A stretch of DNA of 29,169 nucleotides, taken from assembly GCA_934120045.1 (NCBI GenBank), contig CAKOTF010000013.1, positions 1 through 29,169 on the forward strand, read 5' to 3'. The stretch's first letter is position 1, and each line of letters opens with the position of its first letter. Below, in pieces: positions 1-6,797 of this stretch. This DNA is from an uncultured Clostridia bacterium. Lineage in GTDB: Bacteria; Bacillota; Clostridia; TANB77; CAG-508. The notes below the pieces were generated by a model. It searched no databases. It was given only the letters and a program-made list of their open reading frames with translations, and was not told the DNA's origin. A program made the translations under genes and the position numbers.

Positions 1-2
1 GA

Positions 3-1073
3 CTAAGTCGAGAAGAAATAAAACAAGAATACGGAATGAGAGAAGGAGAAATAGCACTAGTAGAAAGATATGAAAGAATAATAGAAGAATATGATTTAGG
101 TACTAATTTGAAAAATATAATGGAAATAGAAGAATGGTGTAAAGAACAATTTGAAGGAAAGCCAGAATATAGTAGAAGGATTCCAAGAAGTAAGATAAGA
201 GGAATAAGGGCAGTCAAAGAAGGAGAAGAAGAAACAGAAGAGCAAAGAGAGCTACGATTAGGACAAGCTTTAAACACATTTAAACAAAGTACTATCTGGA
301 AAAATTATCAAGAAGGAAAAGAGAAAGGACTAAGTCGAGAAGAAATAAAACAAGAATACGGAATGAGAGAAGGAGAAATAGCACTAGTAGAAAGATATGA
401 AAGATTAATAGAGGAATATGATATAGATACTAATTTAAAGAATATAATGGAAATAGAGGAATGGTGTAAAGAAAAAAATGAAGAAAAGCCAGAATATAGT
501 AGAAGGATTCCAAGAGGCAATATAAAAGGAATAATTGTATCAAAAGAAGGAGAAGAAACAGAAGAGCAAAGAGAGTTACGATTAGGAAAAGCTTTACACA
601 CATTTAAACAAAGGACTATCTGGAAAAATTATCAAGAAGGAAAAGAGAAAGGACTAAGTCGAGAAGAAATAAAACAAGAATACGGAATGAGAGAAGGAGA
701 AATAGCACTAGTAGAAAGATATGAAAGAATAATAGAAGAATATGATTTAGGTACTAATTTGAAAAATATAATGGAAATAGAAGAATGGTGTAAAGAACAA
801 TTTGAAGGAAAGCCAGAATATAGTAGAAGGATTCCAAGGACAGGTATAAAAGGAATAATGGCAGTCAAAGAAGGAGAAGAAGAAACAGAAGATCAAAGAG
901 AGATACGATTAGGACAAGCTTTAAGAAGTTTTAAACAACAAAGTGCTATCTGGAAAAATTATCAAAAAGGAAAAGAGCGAGGATTAAGTCGAGAAGAAAT
1001 AAAACAAGAATATGGAATGAAAGAAGGAGAAATAGCATTAGTAGAAAGATATGAAAGAATAATAGAAGAATAT
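3..1073 (+). repeat. Tandem ~327-bp coding repeats
   Basis: Unit starts (CTA/TTA AGT CGA GAA) are at 3, 330, 654 and 984, giving periods of 327, 324 and 330 bp, all multiples of three. Bases 1-187 and 652-838 are identical by eye; the second unit differs at scattered positions, and the last unit is partial and more diverged. Only a few codons are gained or lost between units. Confidence 0.95.
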
Positions 1074-1208
1074 GGTAGAAAAAAAGAAATCACAGGCCAA
1101 TCCATAGGCCAAGCCTCATATACAGCAACAGTACAAGAATGTGATAAAACACAAAATGATTTGAACAGATTAATTCAAGAACAACAAGAAATAATACAGA
1201 AAGACTAA
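3..1208 (+). CDS. Tandem-repeat protein, 5' end outside the window
   Basis: The reading frame is open from base 3, and the first visible residues (LSREEIKQEYGM) are the middle of a repeat unit, so the gene begins upstream of the window; the ATG at 36 is internal. The visible 401 residues hold three full units of 109, 108 and 110 residues plus part of a fourth, then a unique tail of about 45 residues ending in a glutamine-rich stretch. Each unit has a segment beginning EIEEWCKE, a basic SRRIPR patch, an acidic EEETEEQREL run, an LGQALNTFKQ helix and a GLSREEIKQEYGM helix pair. The tryptophan-basic-LG-FK pattern loosely recalls helicase-associated or other DNA-binding repeat domains; that is a guess. 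The protein looks helical, highly charged and cytoplasmic, with no membrane segment or signal peptide. A strong terminator follows. I cannot assign a function. Confidence 0.85.
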   Translation, partial: LSREEIKQEYGMREGEIALVERYERIIEEYDLGTNLKNIMEIEEWCKEQFEGKPEYSRRIPRSKIRGIRAVKEGEEETEEQRELRLGQALNTFKQSTIWKNYQEGKEKGLSREEIKQEYGMREGEIALVERYERLIEEYDIDTNLKNIMEIEEWCKEKNEEKPEYSRRIPRGNIKGIIVSKEGEETEEQRELRLGKALHTFKQRTIWKNYQEGKEKGLSREEIKQEYGMREGEIALVERYERIIEEYDLGTNLKNIMEIEEWCKEQFEGKPEYSRRIPRTGIKGIMAVKEGEEETEDQREIRLGQALRSFKQQSAIWKNYQKGKERGLSREEIKQEYGMKEGEIALVERYERIIEEYGRKKEITGQSIGQASYTATVQECDKTQNDLNRLIQEQQEIIQKD

Positions 1209-1240
1209 ATCAAATGAATAAAACAAAAAATCACTTAATA
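1208..1240. repeat. 33-base direct repeat, left copy
   Basis: Identical to 2858-2890. It begins in the stop codon of the repeat-protein gene and ends in the 5' arm of its terminator. The two copies bracket the toxin-antitoxin module with an offset of 1650 bases. Confidence 0.9.
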
Positions 1241-1263
1241 ATAAATTTGTTAAGTGATTTTTT
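1225..1263 (+). terminator. Intrinsic terminator of the repeat-protein gene
   Basis: A 14-bp perfect stem (1225-1238 with 1250-1263) has an 11-nt loop and a T-rich 3' arm running into TTTTTT, 17 bases after the stop codon. Its 5' arm lies inside a 33-base sequence repeated exactly at 2858-2890. Confidence 0.85.
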
Positions 1264-1300
1264 ATATACTAGGAAAGTTATACTTTCCTAGTATATAAAA
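1260..1300. repeat. Perfect 19-bp inverted repeat
   Basis: Arms 1260-1278 and 1282-1300 are exact reverse complements around a TAT centre. The structure starts where the preceding terminator ends. Its outer arms are T-rich and A-rich, so it could be a bidirectional terminator, an end of a small repeat element, or an extension of terminator function. Confidence 0.8.
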
Positions 1301-1318
1301 AGCTACAATCGCTAGCCC

Positions 1319-1392
1319 TTTGAGATTTCATCGCTTCGATCAGAAACTCAAATCGGGTGAGAATAAATCAAAGAAAAATTAAAAATTTTTCT
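1319..1392. other. Hairpin-rich spacer
   Basis: A nested imperfect hairpin covers 1319-1352: TTTGAG/CTCAAA, then TTTC/GAAA, then ATCG/CGAT around a CTT loop. It is followed by GTGAGAATAAATCA (also found at 25782-25795) and an AT-only 9-bp hairpin with arms 1372-1380 and 1384-1392. No reading frame of note occupies it. It does not match any RNA class I know. Confidence 0.45.
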
Positions 1393-1409
1393 TATTTGTT
1401 CTAAATATC

Positions 1410-1442
1410 TTGATATATTATAACCTTGTATGTTATAATATA
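1410..1442 (+). promoter_or_regulatory. Promoter and palindromic operator of the toxin-antitoxin module
   Basis: A -35 TTGATA (1410-1415) and -10 TATAAT (1434-1439) are separated by 18 bp. Over them lies a perfect 11-bp inverted repeat, TATATTATAAC (1414-1424) and GTTATAATATA (1432-1442), with a 7-bp spacer. An operator on the -10 is what is expected where the HTH antitoxin represses its own operon; the identity of the binding protein is inference. Confidence 0.65.
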
Positions 1443-1468
1443 TTAAAAAACAAAGGAGTGGGTTATTA

Positions 1469-1795
1469 TTGCAAATAATAAAAACAAAAACATACATAAA
1501 AGACCTACAAAAGAAAATAAAAAACAAACATAAGAAAAAAGAACAAGAAACAATAGAAGCAATAGAAGAATTAATGATACAAAGTAAAAATATGCAAGAA
1601 GTAATAATAAACCCTTTATCAAGAGTATATAATATTGAAAAGAAACAAGGAAACTTAAAAGAAATATATACAGCAAATATAAATATGAAATTAAGAATGT
1701 ATATAAAGCCTATAGGCGAATATCCATATAAGTTGGAAGAAATAGTAGAAGTAGAATTAAGAGAAATAGATGACCAACACTATGGAGAAGGATAG
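1469..1795 (+). CDS. RelE/ParE-superfamily (HigB-like) toxin
   Basis: This 108-residue protein starts at TTG, placed 10 bases after AAAGGAG (1452-1458); no in-frame ATG is available near the start. The N-terminal half is a lysine/glutamate-rich helical hairpin. The C-terminal half has the features of HigB-type RNase toxins: a basic stretch after NPLSRVYNIEKKQGN, beta strands around IYTANINMKLRMYIKP, and the ending VELREIDDQHYGEG, close to the family's usual D-x-H-Y end. HigB toxins cut mRNA on the ribosome. The next gene encodes an HTH plus peptidase protein starting 12 bases downstream, the usual toxin-first order of HigBA pairs. The assignment rests on size, ending and context; catalytic residues in this family are poorly conserved, so activity cannot be judged. 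Confidence 0.7.
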   Translation: MQIIKTKTYIKDLQKKIKNKHKKKEQETIEAIEELMIQSKNMQEVIINPLSRVYNIEKKQGNLKEIYTANINMKLRMYIKPIGEYPYKLEEIVEVELREIDDQHYGEG

Positions 1796-1807
1796 GAGAT
1801 GATTGAT

Positions 1808-2830
1808 ATGATTTATTTTGGAAAATACCTAAAAGACTATTTAGAATACAACAACATATCGCAAACAGAATTTGCGACAAGAATAGGAATAACACAAAAG
1901 CATATGAATGAAATAATAAATGGAAAAACAAGAATAACATTAGAAATGGCAGGAAATATAGAAAGACTAACAGGAATCAAATCAGAATTTATTATAAATG
2001 TAGAAAACTCAAGAATATTAAAAGAAAACATTTTAAAACAATATGGAAACATAGACAACTTAAAAAAAGAAATAACAATAAAATATCATATTAATGAAAT
2101 AAAAAAGAGAAATTGGATAAAATTCAAAGATGAAACAGACATCTTACAAGTATGTATAGATTTATTAGACTTCTTAAAAATAAAAGACTTTGACATAATT
2201 CCAAAATTAGAAAAACAAATACTATTCAAAAAAACAGGTAATGACTTTAACAAAATAGCATTGTGGATAGCACATTGTGATGAAACAATAAAACAACAAA
2301 ATGTAAATGAATATAATAGTTATAATTTAATGTTATTAATAAAAGATTTGCAAGAATTAGCCTACAATAACTCAATAGATATAGACAAAGTAAGAGAACA
2401 ATTAAATAAATATGGAATTTATTTTGCATGTGAAAAAGCCTTAACAGGAACAAAAATAAGAGGATGTTTTAGAGTTAAAGGAAAACAACCAGCAATTTAT
2501 GTAACAGATAACTATGCTGGAAAAGACTCATTTTTCTTCGAATTATTTCATGAACTAGGACATTGTAAATCAGATTATAATGAAGGAAAAAATAAAGTAA
2601 TTATAGATGGAAATGATTTAAAAGAAGAAAAAGCAGATAAATTTGCATTAGAAGTAATGATTCCAGAAAACATTTGGAAAAAGATTGTTGATGGAGAAAT
2701 AAACGAAAAAACATTAAAGGAAATATCAATTCAAGAAAAAATACCAATGAGTTTTATTGTTGGAAGCCTTGCCAAAAATGGAATAATCACTTATAAAAGT
2801 AAACTATATAGAGAAAACTATCAAAAATAA
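1808..2830 (+). CDS. HTH (XRE/HigA-like) plus ImmA/IrrE metalloprotease, probable antitoxin
   Basis: I place the start at ATG 1808, 9 bases after GGAG (1795-1798); the ATG at 1799 abuts that ribosome binding site. The protein has 340 residues. Residues about 5-60 form an XRE-type HTH (LEYNNISQTEFATRIGITQK, then HMNEIINGKTRIT), as in HigA antitoxins. A helical linker follows, and then a zinc peptidase domain with HELGH at 248-252 and a third ligand Glu at about 274 in EEKADKFALEVMIP. This is the ImmA/IrrE (DUF955) signature with all expected metal ligands. Fusions of this kind occur as antitoxins of HigB-like toxins, and in phage or stress regulators where the protease cleaves a repressor. Tight coupling to the toxin favours the antitoxin role. 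It probably binds the palindrome over the operon promoter. Confidence 0.85.
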   Translation: MIYFGKYLKDYLEYNNISQTEFATRIGITQKHMNEIINGKTRITLEMAGNIERLTGIKSEFIINVENSRILKENILKQYGNIDNLKKEITIKYHINEIKKRNWIKFKDETDILQVCIDLLDFLKIKDFDIIPKLEKQILFKKTGNDFNKIALWIAHCDETIKQQNVNEYNSYNLMLLIKDLQELAYNNSIDIDKVREQLNKYGIYFACEKALTGTKIRGCFRVKGKQPAIYVTDNYAGKDSFFFELFHELGHCKSDYNEGKNKVIIDGNDLKEEKADKFALEVMIPENIWKKIVDGEINEKTLKEISIQEKIPMSFIVGSLAKNGIITYKSKLYRENYQK

Positions 2831-2857
2831 TGCAAAATCAATTTATAAAAACACTTT

Positions 2858-2890
2858 AATCAAATGAATAAAACAAAAAATCACTTAATA
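2858..2890. repeat. 33-base direct repeat, right copy
   Basis: Identical to 1208-1240. After the exact match, the two terminators diverge only in the loop and agree again in the 3' arm (TTAAGTGATTTTTT at the left, TTAAGTGATTTTTTAG at the right). Confidence 0.9.
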
Positions 2891-2911
2891 AAATTTATTA
2901 AGTGATTTTTT
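2875..2911 (+). terminator. Intrinsic terminator of the toxin-antitoxin operon
   Basis: An 18-bp perfect inverted repeat (2875-2892 with 2894-2911) ends in TTTTTT. Its upstream half and the preceding bases (2858-2890) are an exact copy of 1208-1240 next to the previous terminator. Confidence 0.85.
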
Positions 2912-2920
2912 AGAATGTAC

Positions 2921-2949
2921 TATACAAAATAGAAAAATAGTTATATAAT
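2921..2949 (+). promoter_or_regulatory. Probable promoter of the murE cluster
   Basis: TATACA (2921-2926) and TATAAT (2944-2949) are separated by exactly 17 bp, just after the terminator. Transcription would start near 2956, leaving an ~80-nt leader before murE. Confidence 0.5.
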
Positions 2950-2975
2950 GTATGCGATAATGGGAGGAATGGCAA

Positions 2976-3020
2976 TTGACAAAATCCCTTATATTAGAGC
3001 CTATCAAAAAGCTAGAGTAG
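2976..3020 (+). CDS. Possible 14-codon leader peptide upstream of murE
   Basis: TTG at 2976 lies 8 bases after GGAGG (2963-2967) and reads MTKSLILEPIKKLE before TAG at 3018. The ribosome binding site has ideal spacing for this start and none for the ATG at 2969, which it nearly touches. The frame ends 16 bases before murE. It could be a translated leader that couples to murE, or the remnant of a lost upstream gene. The peptide shows no run of codons for a single amino acid, so classical attenuation is not indicated. Confidence 0.3.
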   Translation: MTKSLILEPIKKLE

Positions 3021-3036
3021 GCAAAAGGAGACAAAT

Positions 3037-4500
3037 ATGGAATTAAAAAAAATATTAGTAGGATTAGAAGGACTAAAAGCAAAAGGAAACCTTGACTTAG
3101 ACATAACAGGACTAGAAAGTAACTCAAAAAACATAAAAGAAGGATATATGTTTATAGCAATAAAAGGCTATAGTGTAGACGGTCATGACTATATAAATAA
3201 TGCAATAGAAGCAGGAGCAAAAGTAGTAATGGTTCAAGAAGGCTGTGACTTGAAAAAAATCAAATTACCAGCAGATGTAACAATAATTATGGCAAAAGAC
3301 ACAAGAGAAGCATTAGCAATATGTAGCTGTAATTTTTACGGAAATCCATCAAGAAAATTCAAATTAATAGGAGTAACAGGAACAAAAGGAAAAACAACAA
3401 CAACATATATGATTAAAGAAATATTAGAAAAAGCAGGACATAAAGTTGGATTAATAGGAACAATAGCAACATATATAAACGGAAAAATGATATCAGAAAG
3501 TGCAAGAACAACACCAGAAAGTATAGAATTACAAAAAACATTTGCACAAATGGTAGAAGCAGGTGTTGAATATGTAGTAATGGAAGTATCATCACAAAGC
3601 TTAAAATTACATAGAGTAGATGGATGTAATTTTGATATAGTAGTATTTACAAATTTCTCAGAAGATCATATCAGTGAAAAAGAACATCCAGATATGAAAG
3701 ACTATTTTGAATCAAAATTAAAACTATTTAAAATGTGTGACAATGGAATAATAAATGTTGATGATTTACAAGTATCAAAAATACCAAGATTATTACCAGA
3801 AAATAAAATAATGACATATGGAATAGACAATTATTGTGAAGTATTAGCAAAAGACATAACAATAACAAACTCTTATGTGGATTTCAGAGTAAAAGTATCT
3901 GACAGAAATGAAAGAGTAAAAGTAGATATTCCAGGAAGGTTCAGTGTATATAATGCACTTGCAGCAATATGTGTAGCAAAAAAATTAGGAATAGCATCAG
4001 ACAAAGTAATAGAAGCATTAGCAGAAATAAAAGTGCCAGGAAGATCTGAAATGGTACCAAACAAAAAAGAAATACCAATAATGATAGATTATGCACATTC
4101 ACCAGAAAGCTTACAAAACATATTATCAGCAGTAAAAAGCTATACAAGAGGAAGAGTAATATCAGTATTTGGATGTGGAGGAGACAGAGATAAAGGAAAA
4201 AGACCATTAATGGGAGAAATATCAGGAAAAATAGCAGATTTTACATTTATAACAACAGATAATCCTCGTACAGAAGAACCTGAAGAAATAGTAAAAGAAA
4301 TTGAAGAAGGAATGAAAAAAACAAACGGAAAATACAAAGTAGTAGTAGACAGAAAAGAAGCAATAAAAGAAGCAATAGAAATGGCAAACAAACTAGATAT
4401 AATAGTACTTGCAGGGAAAGGTCATGAACCATATCAAGAAATAAATGGAACCAAATATCCATTTGACGAAAGAATAATAGTAAAAGAAATTATAGGATAA
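3037..4500 (+). CDS. murE: UDP-N-acetylmuramoyl-L-alanyl-D-glutamate--meso-DAP ligase
   Basis: This ATP-dependent cytoplasmic ligase adds the third stem-peptide residue to UDP-MurNAc-dipeptide. The 487-residue length is normal. An N-terminal UDP-binding domain is followed by the ATP loop GVTGTKGKTTTTY (112-124), a FTNFSEDH segment, the carbamylated lysine context YFESKLKLF (Lys227), and a C-terminal substrate domain with DNPR (408-411). DNPR is the known signature for meso-diaminopimelate rather than lysine, so the peptidoglycan is predicted to be DAP-type. ATG 3037 follows AAAAGGAG (3023-3030) at good spacing. It is the first recognisable gene of the cell-wall cluster and ends 26 bases before mraY; murF, often the next gene, is missing. 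Confidence 0.97.
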   Translation: MELKKILVGLEGLKAKGNLDLDITGLESNSKNIKEGYMFIAIKGYSVDGHDYINNAIEAGAKVVMVQEGCDLKKIKLPADVTIIMAKDTREALAICSCNFYGNPSRKFKLIGVTGTKGKTTTTYMIKEILEKAGHKVGLIGTIATYINGKMISESARTTPESIELQKTFAQMVEAGVEYVVMEVSSQSLKLHRVDGCNFDIVVFTNFSEDHISEKEHPDMKDYFESKLKLFKMCDNGIINVDDLQVSKIPRLLPENKIMTYGIDNYCEVLAKDITITNSYVDFRVKVSDRNERVKVDIPGRFSVYNALAAICVAKKLGIASDKVIEALAEIKVPGRSEMVPNKKEIPIMIDYAHSPESLQNILSAVKSYTRGRVISVFGCGGDRDKGKRPLMGEISGKIADFTFITTDNPRTEEPEEIVKEIEEGMKKTNGKYKVVVDRKEAIKEAIEMANKLDIIVLAGKGHEPYQEINGTKYPFDERIIVKEIIG

Positions 4501-4526
4501 ATAAAACAGAAGAAAGGTTGATAAAA

Positions 4527-5504
4527 GTGGATTTTCAAACAAAAATGCTATTAGGAACATTTGCAGTAACAGTACTGCTTGGATTAATAATAGTACCAAT
4601 ATTAAGAAAACTAAAAGTAGGTCAAATAGAAAGAACAGATGGACCACAATCACATTTAAAAAAACAAGGAACACCAACAATGGGTGGAATTATTATCATG
4701 TTAGGAATAATAATTGCAACATGTTGTGCATATGTATATTATAAAGGAAAAGATGCATCACTTGCACAAAATTTAATTCCAATACTTTGTTTAACAACAG
4801 GATTTGGAATAATAGGATTTATAGATGATTATAAAAAATTAGTATTAAAAAATACAGAAGGTTTAAAACCAAAATTAAAAATGTTAGGATTATTAATAAT
4901 ATCAATTGCATTTGTATCATATTTAGTATGGGGATTAAAGATAGGAACAGAAACATATATACCATTTGCTAATAAATATGTAACAATTCCAATATGGTTA
5001 TATATACCATTTGCAATTTTAGTAATACTTGCAACAACAAATGCAATAAACTTAACAGATGGAATAGATGGGTTATCATCAAGTGTTAGCACAATAATAA
5101 TTACATGTTTAACAATTATAGCAACAATGTTTGGAACAAAAGAAATAATAGTATTTGGAGCAATTGTAATAGGAGCAACATTAGGATTTTTAATGTTTAA
5201 TATATATCCAGCGAAAGCATTTATGGGAGACACAGGTTCACTATTTCTAGGGGGAGTTGTATCTGGAATAGCATTATACTTAAAAATGCCTCTATTATTA
5301 TTAATTATTGCTATTATACCAGTACTTGAAACATTATCAGTAATAATTCAAGTTGCAGTATTTAAGAAAACTGGAAAAAGAGTATTCAAAATGGCACCAC
5401 TTCATCACCATTTTGAACTATCAGGTTGGAGAGAAAATCAAGTTGTAATGTTATTTAGTGTAATAACATTAATATCTTGTGTAATAGGACTAAAGATTAT
5501 ATAA
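4527..5504 (+). CDS. mraY: Phospho-N-acetylmuramoyl-pentapeptide transferase
   Basis: MraY moves phospho-MurNAc-pentapeptide from UDP to undecaprenyl phosphate, forming lipid I on the inner face of the membrane. GTG 4527 is chosen because it lies 9 bases after AAAGG (4513-4517), whereas TTG 4518 abuts it. The 325-residue protein has about ten membrane segments. Family motifs present in order are QGTPTMGGI, the IDDYKK aspartates (Asp100-Asp101), NLTDGIDGLSS (175-185) with catalytic aspartates, MGDTGSLFLGG and the HHH loop in APLHHHFE (His293-295). All known catalytic residues appear intact. The next gene is the SEDS protein rather than murD, which usually sits between them. Confidence 0.97.
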   Translation: MDFQTKMLLGTFAVTVLLGLIIVPILRKLKVGQIERTDGPQSHLKKQGTPTMGGIIIMLGIIIATCCAYVYYKGKDASLAQNLIPILCLTTGFGIIGFIDDYKKLVLKNTEGLKPKLKMLGLLIISIAFVSYLVWGLKIGTETYIPFANKYVTIPIWLYIPFAILVILATTNAINLTDGIDGLSSSVSTIIITCLTIIATMFGTKEIIVFGAIVIGATLGFLMFNIYPAKAFMGDTGSLFLGGVVSGIALYLKMPLLLLIIAIIPVLETLSVIIQVAVFKKTGKRVFKMAPLHHHFELSGWRENQVVMLFSVITLISCVIGLKII

Positions 5505-5538
5505 AATATATTAAACATAAGAAAGGAAAAATGCTATA

Positions 5539-6714
5539 ATGGCAAGAAAAGAAAAAAACAAAAAAGAAGTAAAAGGCTTTTCAAGTTTTTTAAATAATCA
5601 AATAGATTTTACATTATTGATAACAATTTTGCTATTGCTTTCTATAGGTTTAATAATGGTACTTTCAGCAAGTGCACCATCATCATTACAAAAGTATGGA
5701 AATAGTTATAAGTTTTTTGAAAAACAATTAATATTTGCAGTTGCTGGAGTTATAGCCATGTGGTTTATTTCAAAAATAGATTATAGAATATATCAAAGAT
5801 TTTATTGGCTTGCATATGGAGTGTCAATTATTTTGTTGATAGCAGTATTAGCATTTGGTAGTGAAAGTCACGGAGCCAAAAGATGGATAGAAATAACCAA
5901 AAGTCTTTCATTCCAACCATCTGAAATAGTAAAATTTTTAATGATAATATTTTACGCTGGAATTTTAGTAAGAAATAGAGAGACATTAGGAAAATATTTT
6001 AAAGGACTTGTATTTCATGTAGCACTTTTAGCTCCAGTAATATTGTTGTTATTATTAGAACCACATGTTAGTACATCTATGGTAATAATAATTACATGTT
6101 GTATTATGATGATAATGGCAGGATGTAAATTTTGGCAATTTTTAGCAACAGGATTTGTTGGAATATGTGCAGGTGGTGGAATTGCCACAGTTTTATATTT
6201 GGCAAGCGAATGGTTTAGAAATAAATTTCAATACATAGTAACAAGATTTATAACATTTACAGATCCATGGAAAGATGCAACAGATAGTGGTTGGCAAATA
6301 ATTCAAAGTTTATATGCAATAGGTTCAGGAGGTCTATTTGGAGCAGGATTAGGAGAAAGCAAGCAAAAATACTTATATTTATCAGAACCACATAATGACT
6401 TTATTTTTGCAGTATTAGCAGAAGAACTTGGATTTGTAGGATGTTTAGTTGTATTTTTATTATTTGCAATATTTATTTGGAGAGGTGTATTAATTGCAAT
6501 GAAAGCACCAGATATGTTTGGAAGTTTGGTAGCAATAGGAATCACAGCATTAGTGGGAGTGCAAGTAATAATAAATATAGCAGTAGTTACATCGTCAATG
6601 CCAGTAACAGGAATGCAATTACCATTTTTCAGTTATGGAGGAACAGCTTTATTCTTATTGCTTTGTGAAATGGGAGTTTTACTGAGCATTTCTAGAGCTA
6701 GTTCAAAGCAATAG
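5539..6714 (+). CDS. ftsW: SEDS-family glycosyltransferase, FtsW/SpoVE type
   Basis: SEDS proteins polymerise lipid II into glycan strands together with a class B penicillin-binding protein; FtsW acts at the septum, SpoVE in sporulation and RodA in elongation. This 391-residue protein has a charged N-terminus and about ten membrane segments. Hallmarks are LIMVLSASAPSS in the first segment, GAKRWIEI and SFQPSEIVK, the GSGGLFGAGLGESKQK loop, EPHNDFIFAVLAEELGF, and MPVTGMQLPFFSYGGTA near the C-terminus. Position between mraY and murG favours FtsW/SpoVE over RodA, but sequence alone does not separate FtsW from SpoVE. The start at ATG 5539 is 12 bases after AAAGG, slightly far. A two-codon ORF (ATG CTA TAA) at 5531 overlaps the start by its last base, which could be chance. 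Confidence 0.93.
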   Translation: MARKEKNKKEVKGFSSFLNNQIDFTLLITILLLLSIGLIMVLSASAPSSLQKYGNSYKFFEKQLIFAVAGVIAMWFISKIDYRIYQRFYWLAYGVSIILLIAVLAFGSESHGAKRWIEITKSLSFQPSEIVKFLMIIFYAGILVRNRETLGKYFKGLVFHVALLAPVILLLLLEPHVSTSMVIIITCCIMMIMAGCKFWQFLATGFVGICAGGGIATVLYLASEWFRNKFQYIVTRFITFTDPWKDATDSGWQIIQSLYAIGSGGLFGAGLGESKQKYLYLSEPHNDFIFAVLAEELGFVGCLVVFLLFAIFIWRGVLIAMKAPDMFGSLVAIGITALVGVQVIINIAVVTSSMPVTGMQLPFFSYGGTALFLLLCEMGVLLSISRASSKQ

Positions 6715-6720
6715 AAAGAA

Positions 6721-6761
6721 GGTTGAAAAATAATTATGGCAAAATTTAATTTTTTTCAACC
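6721..6761 (+). other. Inverted repeat between ftsW and murG
   Basis: Arms GGTTGAAAAA (6721-6730) and TTTTTCAACC (6752-6761) pair perfectly over 10 bp with a 21-base loop, six bases after the ftsW stop. The bases after the second arm are not a T-run, so it is not a clear terminator. An 11-codon frame (6736-6771, MAKFNFFQPDF) begins in the loop. Confidence 0.4.
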
Positions 6762-6797
6762 AGATTTTTGAGCCAGAAGAAAGGAAAAAGATTAAAA

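Noticed and set aside
308..868. Reverse-strand frames rich in Ser, Leu and Phe opposite the repeat gene
   Set aside because: They recur once per repeat unit as mirror images of the + strand coding repeats and have no ribosome binding sites.
1..1073. CRISPR-like regular repetition
   Set aside because: The period is about 327 bp, all inside one open frame, with no short repeat-spacer pattern.
1301..1372. Possible tRNA or T-box from clustered hairpins
   Set aside because: No cloverleaf, acceptor stem, CCA or T-box sequence could be found.
2969..3046. 25-codon ATG frame overlapping the murE start
   Set aside because: The GGAGG is one base from the ATG, too close to be used; the TTG at 2976 is a better candidate.
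4829..5233. 134-residue reverse-strand frame opposite mraY
   Set aside because: The + strand encodes a complete MraY with all motifs; the reverse frame has only the bias expected from AT-rich coding sequence.
6441..6668. 75-residue + strand frame inside ftsW
   Set aside because: It lies out of frame within conserved SEDS C-terminal motifs.
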